A stretch of DNA of 7,186 bases from Pseudomonadota bacterium. GTDB lineage: Bacteria; Pseudomonadota; Gammaproteobacteria; SZUA-229. The notes beneath the pieces are model-generated. The model saw nothing but the letters and a program-made list of their open reading frames with translations. It was not told the DNA's origin and did no database searches. Position 1 is the first letter of the stretch. The number at the start of each line of letters is the position of its first letter. The position numbers and the translations under genes were made by a program. The DNA lies in NCBI GenBank assembly GCA_030673345.1, contig DAOVJH010000070.1, forward strand, positions 1-7,186, in the 5' to 3' direction. Below are positions 1-6,723 of this stretch, piece after piece.

Positions 1-147
1 CGTTATCAGCAAACCGAAGCACATGCTGGTTAAACCAGGCAGGCTGTTTCGACAACGACGATTGTAGTTATTATTATATTTTCCTTGCGCCTATCTTACT
101 CGATTTATAGTAAAGCCAATAGCCCATATGCACCGGTTAGACCGTGT
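1..147. other. Intergenic or flanking sequence downstream of comEC, no gene seen
   Basis: This stretch lies 3' of comEC and contains no ORF I can support on either strand. On the minus strand an ATG at 24-22 opens a frame running out of the window (Met-Cys-Phe-Gly-Leu-Leu-Ile-Thr), which could begin a hydrophobic protein. It has no Shine-Dalgarno sequence and is too short to identify. A perfect 13-base palindrome sits at 26-38 (CTGGTT-A-AACCAG), but no U-tract follows it in either direction, so I do not call it a terminator. Confidence 0.4.
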
Positions 148-2652
148 TCACCTAACGGTATGATGCCAGTATTTTCCGGCTTTTACCCGATATTTTTCGA
201 TAATAAACCCTGCATTATTCATCAACCTGACACTGATAGCACCGCTTTCATCCGTTCGCTCCAGCACCCGCCGAAGAGATGTATAACGTAATAACACCTT
301 ATCATTTGGCAGCCGATACCTGTTTTTATAACCTACTGAAATCAATGATAATTCCGGATTAACCGCTTTAATAAATGCCCGGCTGGATGAAGTTTTACTG
401 CCGTGATGCGGCACCATCAATATATCGGATGCCAGCCGCTCACCGTATCGATCTAACAGACGTTGCTCTGCTTTTTTTTCGATATCACCAGTGAGCAGGA
501 CACTGCCCGCCGTTGAGACCACCTGTAGAACACAGGAATTGTTATTTCGTTCACCACTTTGAAGTAGCGAAATATCTTCGCCATCAGGTAATAAAAACTC
601 GAAATCAACACCATCCCAGTGCCACCTGGTGCCCGCCGCACAAAGCTGTTTTTCAGCAGCCTGCAGCTTATCGATATCCTGACCCAGAAGCATAACGTCA
701 GGATACTCATCGAGGATAGCCTGGGCACCGCCGATATGGTCAGCATCACCATGACTGATTATCAGACGGTTTAAGCTGCTGACACCCAGTGAGCGCAAAT
801 AGGGAACGACGACAGCGCTACCGACATTCATCCTGTCGCTGAACCTTGCACCCGCATCGAACACCAAAACATGGTTTTGTGTCTGTATGACTGCAGCGGA
901 TCCCTGCCCGACATCAAGCACGGTCAACTGGTATTCACCCACATCGAAGTCGGACTTGGCAGGCGTCAACAACACCACGAACACTAAAAACGCCATGGAT
1001 CGAAGTACCCAGATAGCATAATAATGGGGAGATGAATTTTCATTTCTGATCACAGGAAGCAGACTTCGAGCGAAACACATTACCTGTCTCGAGAATAACA
1101 ACAGATATATTGCAGCCGTTGCCGCCAACAGTTCGAAAATACCCACATCACCGCGTACCCATACGGCATAAGGCACGGATGAAATAAAGGATAACAACGG
1201 CCATATGAAATCGAGTAATGCTGCCGCCAGTGTAAAGAACATGTCAGATAAAACCGGCAACAGGAATGCGAATATTATTGCCAGTAACACCACAGGAACG
1301 ACCAGAAAACTCACATAAGGAATCAGCAGCAGGTTAGCAACAGGTGATACCAGTGATACCTGCTGAAACATGAATAATGACAGTGGCAACAGAAAAAGAC
1401 TGATCATCAGCTGCAGCCTGACCCAGCGTTTCATGATGATCACCAACTTGAAGAAAAACGAAGTATTAGCATCTTCACTCATTTGCGCCGTTGTGATGCT
1501 GATAAAAATAACCGCAACCGCAGAGAAAGAAAACCAGAAACCTGCCGATAGAATAGCGAGTGGATCTACCAGCAAGACAAGTAATAGAGCGAAACCGAGC
1601 GCATCAGCAGGCCGATGATTACGCCGCACCAGGATCATCACCGATAACACGAACAGCATGATCATGGCCCGCTGAGTCGGAATAGACAGACCCGCGATAA
1701 GAGCATACAACGATGCCGTTAACAGACCCGCAAGTAATGCTACGTGCTGCGCAGGTATCCGCTTCATAAGACAGACAGGCAGTGAGCGACGGATCAGCAC
1801 ATAAGCAAACAGTGAAGCCAGCCCGATATGCAGGCCTGATATCGCCATCAGATGACTGGTCCCCGTATTCGCAAGAACTCGCCACTGTTGATTACTTATC
1901 GACGTTTTATCACCGACAGCCAGCGCTTTAACCAGTGAAAACGAATCTGACTTAAGCTCATCTGAACGGGTTGAGACGGTATCGATCAGCCTGCTGAGTG
2001 ACTGGCGGATAAAATCGATAGAACCCGATGTCACCTGTTGACGGGAATTAAAACTGGATTTGCGCACATAACCCGTCGCATCGATGCCGTGCTGAAACAG
2101 CCATGCTTCGTAATCAAAACCGCCATGATTCATGAACCCATGCGGCGGTTTCAAACGCACCTCCAACTGCCATCGTTCTCCCGCATTAACCGGACGGCCG
2201 TAATACCAGCTTAAACGGACCTTGTCTGGAAATGCCACAGAAACTTTTTCCCATTTATCAGTACTGAGCAAGCGATAGCTATCGACGGTAAATTCAAAGC
2301 GCTGAACATTGCCAGCCGTTACCGGAATATTTAAAACCCGTCCACGAACGATAATATTTTCACCAATCAGATCATCATTCAAACGTGACGATAATTGCAA
2401 TCCGGCATAATGGGATGTATACACAATACCGACTAAAATCAATACTATAAAAGGTATTATTAAAGTAAATTGTCTTATAGGAGCGCGCTCAACTTTAACA
2501 CTTTTGATGAGATGCACAATGGTAAACAGACAGGCCAAAGCAGATAACACCATGAGCAAAAAAGGTGCTGGCAGTTCAGCTAAATTCTGGACGAATAGAC
2601 TGCCCGTTAAAAACGCGAGCGCGTAAACAGCCATCCCTGCTTTGTAATCCAT
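148..2652 (-). CDS. comEC: ComEC/Rec2 family DNA internalization protein
   Basis: This encodes the inner-membrane channel that carries single-stranded transforming DNA into the cytoplasm during natural competence. At 834 aa the length is normal for the three-part gammaproteobacterial form. Residues about 1-80 hold N-terminal membrane helices. Residues about 94-200 are the soluble OB-like DUF4131 region. Residues about 235-520 are the polytopic Competence domain, with its signature at 264-278 (GTSHLMAISGLHIGL) and SIPTQRA at 323-329. Residues about 572-820 form a metallo-beta-lactamase-like domain. That domain shows LDVGQG (579-584), DAG (599-601), SHGDADHIGG (633-642), the NNNSCVL strand (703-709), LTGD (720-723) and VPHHGSKTSSS (748-758), so the proposed metal/nuclease residues look intact. 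The start at 2652 is preceded by a weak GGA nine bases upstream; Met7 is the next candidate. The gene is divergent from the DUF2062 gene. No other competence genes are in the window, so actual transformability cannot be judged. Confidence 0.96.
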   Translation of the reverse strand: MDYKAGMAVYALAFLTGSLFVQNLAELPAPFLLMVLSALACLFTIVHLIKSVKVERAPIRQFTLIIPFIVLILVGIVYTSHYAGLQLSSRLNDDLIGENIIVRGRVLNIPVTAGNVQRFEFTVDSYRLLSTDKWEKVSVAFPDKVRLSWYYGRPVNAGERWQLEVRLKPPHGFMNHGGFDYEAWLFQHGIDATGYVRKSSFNSRQQVTSGSIDFIRQSLSRLIDTVSTRSDELKSDSFSLVKALAVGDKTSISNQQWRVLANTGTSHLMAISGLHIGLASLFAYVLIRRSLPVCLMKRIPAQHVALLAGLLTASLYALIAGLSIPTQRAMIMLFVLSVMILVRRNHRPADALGFALLLVLLVDPLAILSAGFWFSFSAVAVIFISITTAQMSEDANTSFFFKLVIIMKRWVRLQLMISLFLLPLSLFMFQQVSLVSPVANLLLIPYVSFLVVPVVLLAIIFAFLLPVLSDMFFTLAAALLDFIWPLLSFISSVPYAVWVRGDVGIFELLAATAAIYLLLFSRQVMCFARSLLPVIRNENSSPHYYAIWVLRSMAFLVFVVLLTPAKSDFDVGEYQLTVLDVGQGSAAVIQTQNHVLVFDAGARFSDRMNVGSAVVVPYLRSLGVSSLNRLIISHGDADHIGGAQAILDEYPDVMLLGQDIDKLQAAEKQLCAAGTRWHWDGVDFEFLLPDGEDISLLQSGERNNNSCVLQVVSTAGSVLLTGDIEKKAEQRLLDRYGERLASDILMVPHHGSKTSSSRAFIKAVNPELSLISVGYKNRYRLPNDKVLLRYTSLRRVLERTDESGAISVRLMNNAGFIIEKYRVKAGKYWHHTVR

Positions 2653-2675
2653 TACAAATATTCCGATTAATGATT

Positions 2676-2690
2676 AAGCACTGCGTGCTT
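2676..2690. repeat. Small perfect hairpin in the comEC 5' leader
   Basis: AAGCAC (2676-2681) and GTGCTT (2685-2690) are perfect inverted repeats around a 3-base loop. The hairpin lies 24-38 bases upstream of the comEC start codon, so it would be in the comEC leader RNA. It also lies upstream of the rightward TATAAT box. It could be an operator half-site pair or an RNA hairpin; nothing in the sequence decides between these, and a stem of six pairs can arise by chance. Confidence 0.3.
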
Positions 2691-2703
2691 TTCCAAAATG
2701 ATT

Positions 2704-2709
2704 AGTATA
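2704..2709 (-). promoter_or_regulatory. Candidate -10 element for comEC
   Basis: Read on the minus strand this is TATACT, five of six matches to the sigma70 -10 consensus, about 50 bases upstream of the comEC start codon. The best -35 at an 18-base spacing is TTAAGG (2733-2728), which is a poor match, so expression may be weak or activator-dependent. It lies back to back with the rightward TATAAT, implying overlapping divergent promoters. This is inferred from consensus matching only. Confidence 0.3.
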
Positions 2710-2716
2710 AAAGAGT

Positions 2717-2722
2717 TATAAT
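2717..2722 (+). promoter_or_regulatory. Candidate sigma70 -10 box (TATAAT) for the DUF2062-nudJ-mnmA transcript
   Basis: A perfect TATAAT occurs 46 bases upstream of the DUF2062 start codon. No good -35 hexamer is found at 16-18 bases; the nearest T-rich hexamers (TTTTCC, TTCCAA at 2689-2696) sit 20-22 bases away, which is too far for an optimal promoter. Transcription would begin near 2729 and read into the three-gene block. Confidence 0.42.
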
Positions 2723-2768
2723 CGCATCCTTAAATTACAGCTTTATTCTAACGATTGTCACTATAACC

Positions 2769-3284
2769 ATGCCACGCAAGTTTTTCCAACGTTTTCTGCC
2801 TAAACCGCAAACGATAAAAGAGAACAAAACACTTCAGATCTTTGGCGACTGGTTGCACGAACCAAATCTATGGCATCTCAACCGGCGGTCTGTTGCTGGC
2901 GCATTTGCAGTCGGCCTGTTCTGCGCGTGGATGCCAGTTCCCTTTCAGATGGCACTGGCAGCCGGCGCGGCTATATTGATAGGTACCAACCTGCCATTAT
3001 CGATCGTTCTGGTCTGGATAACTAATCCGTTCACCATTCCACCGATGTTTTACTTTGCTTACATCATCGGCACCTGGATCGTCGGCGAACCTGCAACTGA
3101 CTTCAGCTTTGAACTGACGATTGACTGGTTACTCAATGAACTGGCCGCTATCTGGAAACCTTTTTTAGTCGGCTGTTTCACAGCTGCATCCATCAGCAGC
3201 TTCATCGGTTATTTTGCTATCGATGGCTTCTGGCGTTACGAGGTAGCACACCGACGCAAGAATAAACCTCACTTAAAGAAATAA
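2769..3284 (+). CDS. DUF2062 domain-containing inner-membrane protein
   Basis: This is a 171-aa protein of the DUF2062 family, which is widespread in proteobacteria and has no established biochemical function. The family core is clear: an Arg-rich stretch (39-40) leads into a hydrophobic segment with Gly-Leu-Phe-Cys-Ala-Trp-Met-Pro-Val-Pro-Phe-Gln at 49-60, then GTNLPLS (72-78) and VWITNPFTIPP (82-92), the diagnostic motif. There are about three hydrophobic segments: roughly 43-72, 76-105 and 130-150. The last 12 residues are Lys/Arg/His-rich and probably cytoplasmic. No Shine-Dalgarno sequence is visible before the ATG, but the N-terminus aligns with the usual family start (basic Met-Pro-Arg-Lys). 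nudJ begins 19 bases after its stop, suggesting co-transcription. It is divergent from comEC; I infer nothing about function from that adjacency. Confidence 0.9.
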   Translation: MPRKFFQRFLPKPQTIKENKTLQIFGDWLHEPNLWHLNRRSVAGAFAVGLFCAWMPVPFQMALAAGAAILIGTNLPLSIVLVWITNPFTIPPMFYFAYIIGTWIVGEPATDFSFELTIDWLLNELAAIWKPFLVGCFTAASISSFIGYFAIDGFWRYEVAHRRKNKPHLKK

Positions 3285-3303
3285 CAATCTGCTCACAATC
3301 CCT

Positions 3304-3750
3304 ATGATCTGGAAACCACACGCCACTGTCGCCGCTGTCATCGAACGCGACAACAAATTTCTCATGGTCGAGGAACTAATCCACGGCGAGCGGTTATTTA
3401 ACCAGCCAGCAGGCCACCTCGACCCGGACGAAAGCCTTATCGATGCGGTCATCAGAGAAACACAGGAAGAATCAGCCTGGCAATTTACCCCGGAAGCCGT
3501 CACCGGCATCTACCTGTGGAAACATCCAGATAATGGTGAGACTTTTCTGAGAGTCGCTGTCTGCGGTACTTGCAGTAATCATAAGCCTGAGCAGGCACTC
3601 GATGACGGCATCTTACAGGCTGTCTGGAAAAGCCGAGATGAACTCATAAAAGAACCGCATAAGCTTCGCAGCCCGATGGTTATCAATTGTATCAATGATT
3701 ATCTCGCTGGCAAACGTTACCCTCTGGATATGTTGATCAACGTCCCGTGA
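3304..3750 (+). CDS. nudJ: NudJ-like Nudix pyrophosphatase
   Basis: This is a 148-aa Nudix hydrolase that strongly resembles E. coli NudJ (YmfB). It shares the N-terminal KPH-TVA start, the NQPAGHL segment (33-39) and the C-terminal LRSP (about 120-123) and RYPL motifs. NudJ hydrolyses nucleoside tri- and diphosphates and thiamine pyrimidine/thiamine pyrophosphates using Mg2+. The Nudix box runs from Gly37 to about residue 59, with Glu43, Arg51, Glu52, Glu55 and Glu56 present, so the metal-binding glutamates are intact. The late Gly of the box (GX5EX7REUXEEXGU) is Ala58, and the final hydrophobic position is Trp59. No clear Shine-Dalgarno precedes the ATG. It ends nine bases before mnmA, the same nudJ-mnmA pairing as in E. 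coli, which supports the assignment. Confidence 0.93.
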   Translation: MIWKPHATVAAVIERDNKFLMVEELIHGERLFNQPAGHLDPDESLIDAVIRETQEESAWQFTPEAVTGIYLWKHPDNGETFLRVAVCGTCSNHKPEQALDDGILQAVWKSRDELIKEPHKLRSPMVINCINDYLAGKRYPLDMLINVP

Positions 3751-3759
3751 CCTGCATAA

Positions 3760-4854
3760 ATGAATAAACAGAAAATCATCGTTGGCATGTCAGGCGGCGT
3801 CGATTCCTCAGTCGCCGCATTACTCCTTCTCGAACAGGGCTATGAAGTAGAAGGCCTGTTCATGAAAAATTGGGAAGAGGATGACGATGCAGATTACTGT
3901 GCGGCGGCAGTCGACCTGAAAGATGCCACCGCGATATGCGATACACTCGGTGTAAAACTGCACACCATCAATTTTTCCGGCGAATACTGGGACAGGGTAT
4001 TTCAGCATTTTCTGGATGAGTACAGTGCAGGCCGAACACCGAACCCGGATATCTTATGTAACAAAGAGATAAAGTTCCGCGCCTTCCTGGAACATGCACA
4101 ATCCCTGGGGGCTGAAAAGATTGCTACCGGGCATTACGCTCGCACCCGGGAGAACCACGGCAAGACACAGTTACTGCGCGGCACTGACAGCAATAAAGAC
4201 CAGAGTTATTTCTTACACGCCCTGAACCAGCACCAGTTGTCACACGCGATGTTCCCGATCGGTGAATTTGAAAAATCACATATTCGTGAACTGGCGAAAC
4301 AGAACGATTTAATCACACACGATAAAAAAGACAGCACCGGCATCTGTTTTATCGGCGAACGCCGCTTCAATACCTTTTTAGAAAAGTATCTACCGGCAAA
4401 ACCCGGCGCTATCTGCACGGTGGATGGTGACAACATCGGAACACACAACGGACTGATGTATTACACCCTGGGCCAGCGTAAGGGTCTGGGCATCGGCGGC
4501 TTAAAAGACAGTGATGAAGAGCCATGGTACGTCGTCGGAAAAGACCTGAAAGAAAACATACTAAGGGTCGCCCAGGGCCATAATCATCCTGCCATGTTTC
4601 ACGACACACTCGAAACCAGCCAGGTGAACTGGATAGAAGAAACAGAACCCGATATCGAAAAAAACAGTCTTACTGCAAAGATACGTTATCGACAGAGTGA
4701 CCAGGACTGTCGATTAGCTAAAATTGATAATTCAAAATACAAAGTCCATTTTGACGAAGCACAACGCGCTATCACGCCTGGTCAATCGATCGTTTTTTAT
4801 CAGGACGACGTTTGTCTTGGCGGTGGTGTGATAGAAGCGATGCACAATGAATAA
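3760..4854 (+). CDS. mnmA: tRNA-specific 2-thiouridylase MnmA
   Basis: This cytoplasmic enzyme adenylates and then thiolates C2 of wobble uridine 34 in tRNA-Lys, -Glu and -Gln, taking persulfide sulfur from a relay (the Tus system in enterobacteria). The protein is 364 aa, close to the family norm. The N-terminal PP-loop ATP site is GMSGGVDSS (9-17). The motif [14 protein letters not shown] (93-106) carries the nucleophile Cys100. ATGHYAR (122-128) and KDQSYFL (146-152) follow. [11 protein letters not shown] (191-201) carries the second catalytic cysteine, Cys196. [17 protein letters not shown] covers about 228-244, and a C-terminal beta-barrel region ends in CLGGGVIE. Both cysteines are present, so the enzyme should be active. 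The ATG lies nine bases after nudJ; no strong Shine-Dalgarno is visible, suggesting translational coupling or an unstructured start. Confidence 0.98.
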   Translation: MNKQKIIVGMSGGVDSSVAALLLLEQGYEVEGLFMKNWEEDDDADYCAAAVDLKDATAICDTLGVKLHTINFSGEYWDRVFQHFLDEYSAGRTPNPDILCNKEIKFRAFLEHAQSLGAEKIATGHYARTRENHGKTQLLRGTDSNKDQSYFLHALNQHQLSHAMFPIGEFEKSHIRELAKQNDLITHDKKDSTGICFIGERRFNTFLEKYLPAKPGAICTVDGDNIGTHNGLMYYTLGQRKGLGIGGLKDSDEEPWYVVGKDLKENILRVAQGHNHPAMFHDTLETSQVNWIEETEPDIEKNSLTAKIRYRQSDQDCRLAKIDNSKYKVHFDEAQRAITPGQSIVFYQDDVCLGGGVIEAMHNE

Positions 4855-4889
4855 GTTAATAACGAAAAACTTTGCCCTATTTATTAATC

Positions 4890-4965
4890 ACTGTCATCTT
4901 GAGCGACAGTGAAAGATCTTAACCACTCAAAACCAGGATTCTTCACTATCATTCAGAATGACAGT
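4890..4965. repeat. Degenerate palindromic intergenic repeat between mnmA and hflD
   Basis: The arms 4890-4920 and 4935-4965 are inverted copies matching at 23 of 31 positions around a 14-base centre. The ends are exact: ACTGTCAT (4890-4897) and ATGACAGT (4958-4965). All eight mismatches are transitions, and four of them would be G-U pairs in an RNA of this strand. The core (TCATCTTGAGCGACAGTGAAAGATCT, split over positions 4894-4919) resembles the widely scattered intergenic palindrome of the form TGTCATyCTGAGCG...GAAG-ATCT known from many bacterial genomes. I recognise this from general knowledge, not from a search. No target-site duplication is visible. It could act as an mRNA hairpin separating mnmA from hflD expression; it lacks a U-tract, so it is not a standard terminator. 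An AT-only inverted repeat (4856-4862 with 4881-4887) lies just upstream. Confidence 0.7.
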
Positions 4966-5012
4966 ATCTGAAGATGCCTGTAATACATAAACAATTTTAG
5001 TATCATAAGCAC

Positions 5013-5633
5013 ATGATTCATAGCAAATACGACCAGACACTTGCACTCGCCGGCATCTACCAGACGGCATCACTGGTAAAACAGATCGCCAACACGGGTA
5101 TGGCCAACAGCGCCCATATCGAATCCAGCCTCGAAACCCTGTTTCGCTTTGATGCAAACAGTGTCGAAGAGGTCTATGGCAGTATTGCCGGTGTCGGCCA
5201 CGGCGTCAAAATCCTGCTTCAGCATCTGAACGACAGATCTTCCAGAGATATCGAGATAACAAAATATGTTATCTCACTCATCATGCTGGAAAAAAAGCTG
5301 TCGAACAATAAACCCATGCTGGAAGAAATCAGCAGCCGGCTGAATAAGGTCGAATCGCAATTTGAGTTCTTTTCCCTGTGTCACGAAAATACTTTTGCCA
5401 AGTTGGGCCACATCTATAAAGAGACGATCAGCACACTGGGACCCAAGATAATCGTCAGTGGTGAACAACCGTTTTTAAGTAGCGAGATCAATGCCAGCAA
5501 AGTCAGGGCGCTGCTGCTCGCGGGTATACGCTCTGCCGTCCTGTGGAGACAATGCGGGGGGTCTCGCTGGCAGTTTTTGTTTGGACGAAAAGCCTATATC
5601 CATGAGTGCGAAAAAATACTTTCGCAGCTTTAG
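5013..5633 (+). CDS. hflD: High frequency lysogenization protein HflD homolog
   Basis: This is a 206-aa, mostly helical protein matching HflD (YcfC), whose E. coli member is 213 aa. Recognisable blocks are TLALAGIYQTASLVKQIA (9-26), FRFDANSVEEVYGSI (44-58), VGHGVKILLQ (61-70) and the strongly conserved C-terminus. That C-terminus comprises GPKIIVSGEQPFL (143-155) and VRALLLAGIRSAVLWRQCGG (164-183), followed by RWQFLFGRK. In E. coli HflD is a membrane-associated protein that binds phage lambda CII and affects the lysis-lysogeny decision; its role in the host cell is unclear. The position after mnmA is the conserved location. The usual next gene purB is missing; an AraC-family gene is convergent 11 bases beyond the stop. 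No Shine-Dalgarno is evident before the ATG, but the start aligns with the family N-terminus. Confidence 0.95.
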   Translation: MIHSKYDQTLALAGIYQTASLVKQIANTGMANSAHIESSLETLFRFDANSVEEVYGSIAGVGHGVKILLQHLNDRSSRDIEITKYVISLIMLEKKLSNNKPMLEEISSRLNKVESQFEFFSLCHENTFAKLGHIYKETISTLGPKIIVSGEQPFLSSEINASKVRALLLAGIRSAVLWRQCGGSRWQFLFGRKAYIHECEKILSQL

Positions 5634-5644
5634 TCTGCCTCCCC

Positions 5645-6598
5645 CTAACTCACAGGAACAGGTTCTTCTCTTGCTACCCGGCGAACCATGCCCGGGCCAA
5701 TACCAAATTGTTTTTTGAAGGCCTTACGAAAAGCCGCCTCACTCTGATAACCACAGTCCTCAGTTATCTGTGTAACTGATTTCCCGTTTGACGTCAGTTC
5801 ATCATAGGCATGCTGCATACGCCAACCCGTGACATATTCTATTGGTGACATATCGACCATCTGTTTAAATTTATCGGCAAATGCAGAGCGTGACATTCCC
5901 GCCGCCTCAGAGAGCGTTTGTACAGACCAGTTTCTTGCAGGTTGTTTATGAAAGCTGGACAGTGCCTTGCATAGTCGCTGGTCCCGTAGAGCAGCGATAT
6001 AACCCTGCTTATTATCCTGTAGTTGTATATATTTTCGAATCGCTTCAATAAATAAGATGTCCGATAAGCGGTCAATAATTGCATTTGAGCCATCACCGCC
6101 AGACTCTACTTCAGCAACCATCAGATTGATGACACTCGCCAGATTTGATCCCGCAGAGTCCTTGGTCGGAATCACCATGATGTTCGGTATCGCCTCTAAT
6201 ATCGGGTTCCAATAATATTGCAGGAATTCACATTGACCACAGATCAATGCTGTTGATTCACCCGGTGTTTCTTCTGTCGTTGGGTTATTGCGCGGCAGAT
6301 CATCCGGCGGTAGCTCTACGCTATTGGTTACATAATGAGGCGTGTTGCGTAAACAGACGACCAGGTCGCCGGCATGCAGCGCGGTAGGTGTCGGTGCTTC
6401 TTTCGTGTGCAACCAGCAATCGCCATGGGCAATGACATGAAAGCTGACCTGCAGGTTTAGCGGCTCAATATCTATGACCCACTGTTCACAAAATTTCGCA
6501 TGTAAAAAGACTTTAGAGCTCAGACGCAGCGTTTTGAGCACATCATTCAGGATATCCATGGGAGCCAGACTAAAGACAATGTCTGGACGATAAGACAT
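5645..6598 (-). CDS. AraC-family transcriptional regulator with N-terminal cupin (Cupin_6-type) domain
   Basis: This is a 317-aa AraC/XylS-type DNA-binding regulator. Residues about 14-190 form the N-terminal effector/dimerisation domain, starting with MDILNDVLKTLRL, the typical opening of the Cupin_6 group, and including the cupin-like HAGDLVVCLRNTPHYV (75-90). Residues about 215-305 form the double helix-turn-helix: first HTH about 224-245 (WSVQTLSEAAGMSRSAFADKF), linker helix with SPIEYVTGWRMQHA (251-264), second HTH about 273-295 ending YQSEAAFRKAFKKQFG. The start is uncertain: Met1 (6598) and Met14 (6559) both lack a Shine-Dalgarno, and many family members begin at the Met-Asp equivalent of Met14. 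A pair of 21-bp-spaced direct repeats overlaps and precedes Met1, which would fit autoregulation and perhaps the shorter start. It is divergent from the damaged isochorismatase/rhodanese locus, its likely former target. The effector is unknown. Confidence 0.93.
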   Translation of the reverse strand: MSYRPDIVFSLAPMDILNDVLKTLRLSSKVFLHAKFCEQWVIDIEPLNLQVSFHVIAHGDCWLHTKEAPTPTALHAGDLVVCLRNTPHYVTNSVELPPDDLPRNNPTTEETPGESTALICGQCEFLQYYWNPILEAIPNIMVIPTKDSAGSNLASVINLMVAEVESGGDGSNAIIDRLSDILFIEAIRKYIQLQDNKQGYIAALRDQRLCKALSSFHKQPARNWSVQTLSEAAGMSRSAFADKFKQMVDMSPIEYVTGWRMQHAYDELTSNGKSVTQITEDCGYQSEAAFRKAFKKQFGIGPGMVRRVAREEPVPVS

Positions 6599-6620
6599 AA
6601 ATTATGGGTGACTAGACATA
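6593..6620. promoter_or_regulatory. Candidate AraC-type operator: direct repeats spaced 21 bp
   Basis: AGACATA occurs at 6593-6599 and again at 6614-6620, exactly 21 bp apart. The match extends to GAnnAGACATAnnTT (11 of 15 positions). Two direct half-sites about two helical turns apart are the typical layout for AraC-family sites, each half contacted by one regulator monomer. A second, weaker pair with the same 21-bp spacing is ACTC at 6634-6637 and 6655-6658. The first copy overlaps the annotated AraC start codon. Binding by the adjacent regulator is inference. Confidence 0.35.
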
Positions 6621-6710
6621 TTTTGTTCATATGACTCCCCCTATGATTGGTGTTACTCACTAAGTCAGATGACCTGCTGAGTAATGCATGCCTTAAACCA
6701 AAAATGTTAT

Positions 6711-6715
6711 AGGAG
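6711..6715 (+). promoter_or_regulatory. Strong ribosome binding site for the truncated isochorismatase-like ORF
   Basis: AGGAG lies eight bases before the ATG at 6724. It is the best Shine-Dalgarno sequence in the window and fixes this start rather than the later Met8. Its preservation shows that the 5' end of the locus is intact and that the damage lies downstream. Confidence 0.75.
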
Positions 6716-6723
6716 CAATAAAA

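Noticed and set aside
1..24. Possible minus-strand gene start (ATG at 24-22) running off the left edge
   Set aside because: Only eight codons are visible and no ribosome binding site precedes it, so it cannot be supported.
85..291. Plus-strand 68-aa ORF overlapping the comEC 3' end
   Set aside because: It is antisense to the conserved metallo-beta-lactamase end of ComEC, has no Shine-Dalgarno and no recognisable composition or motif.
453..752. Minus-strand 99-aa ORF, and similar ORFs at 1370-1618 and 1619-1885
   Set aside because: These are out-of-frame or antisense shadows of comEC, whose own frame shows continuous family motifs through these positions.
4206..4609. Minus-strand ORFs of 80 and 66 aa opposite mnmA
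   Set aside because: They are antisense to highly conserved MnmA sequence including the Cys196 motif, with no start signals or similarity I recognise.
4856..4887. AT-only inverted repeat TTAATAA...TTATTAA as an mnmA terminator
   Set aside because: The stem is entirely A-T, has an 18-base loop and no U-tract after it, so it is not a credible intrinsic terminator.
4959..4987. Possible hflD promoter using ATGACA at the repeat end as -35
   Set aside because: The candidate -10 hexamers at 4981-4987 match the consensus at only about three of six positions.
4927..5157. Minus-strand 76-aa ORF covering the palindromic repeat and the hflD start
   Set aside because: Its C-terminus is the translated repeat (VILNDSEES-type ending), a common false ORF produced by this repeat family; the rest is antisense to hflD.
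5491..5718. Plus-strand 75-aa ORF across the hflD/AraC junction
   Set aside because: It overlaps the conserved HflD C-terminus in another frame and the antisense AraC C-terminus, with no ribosome binding site.
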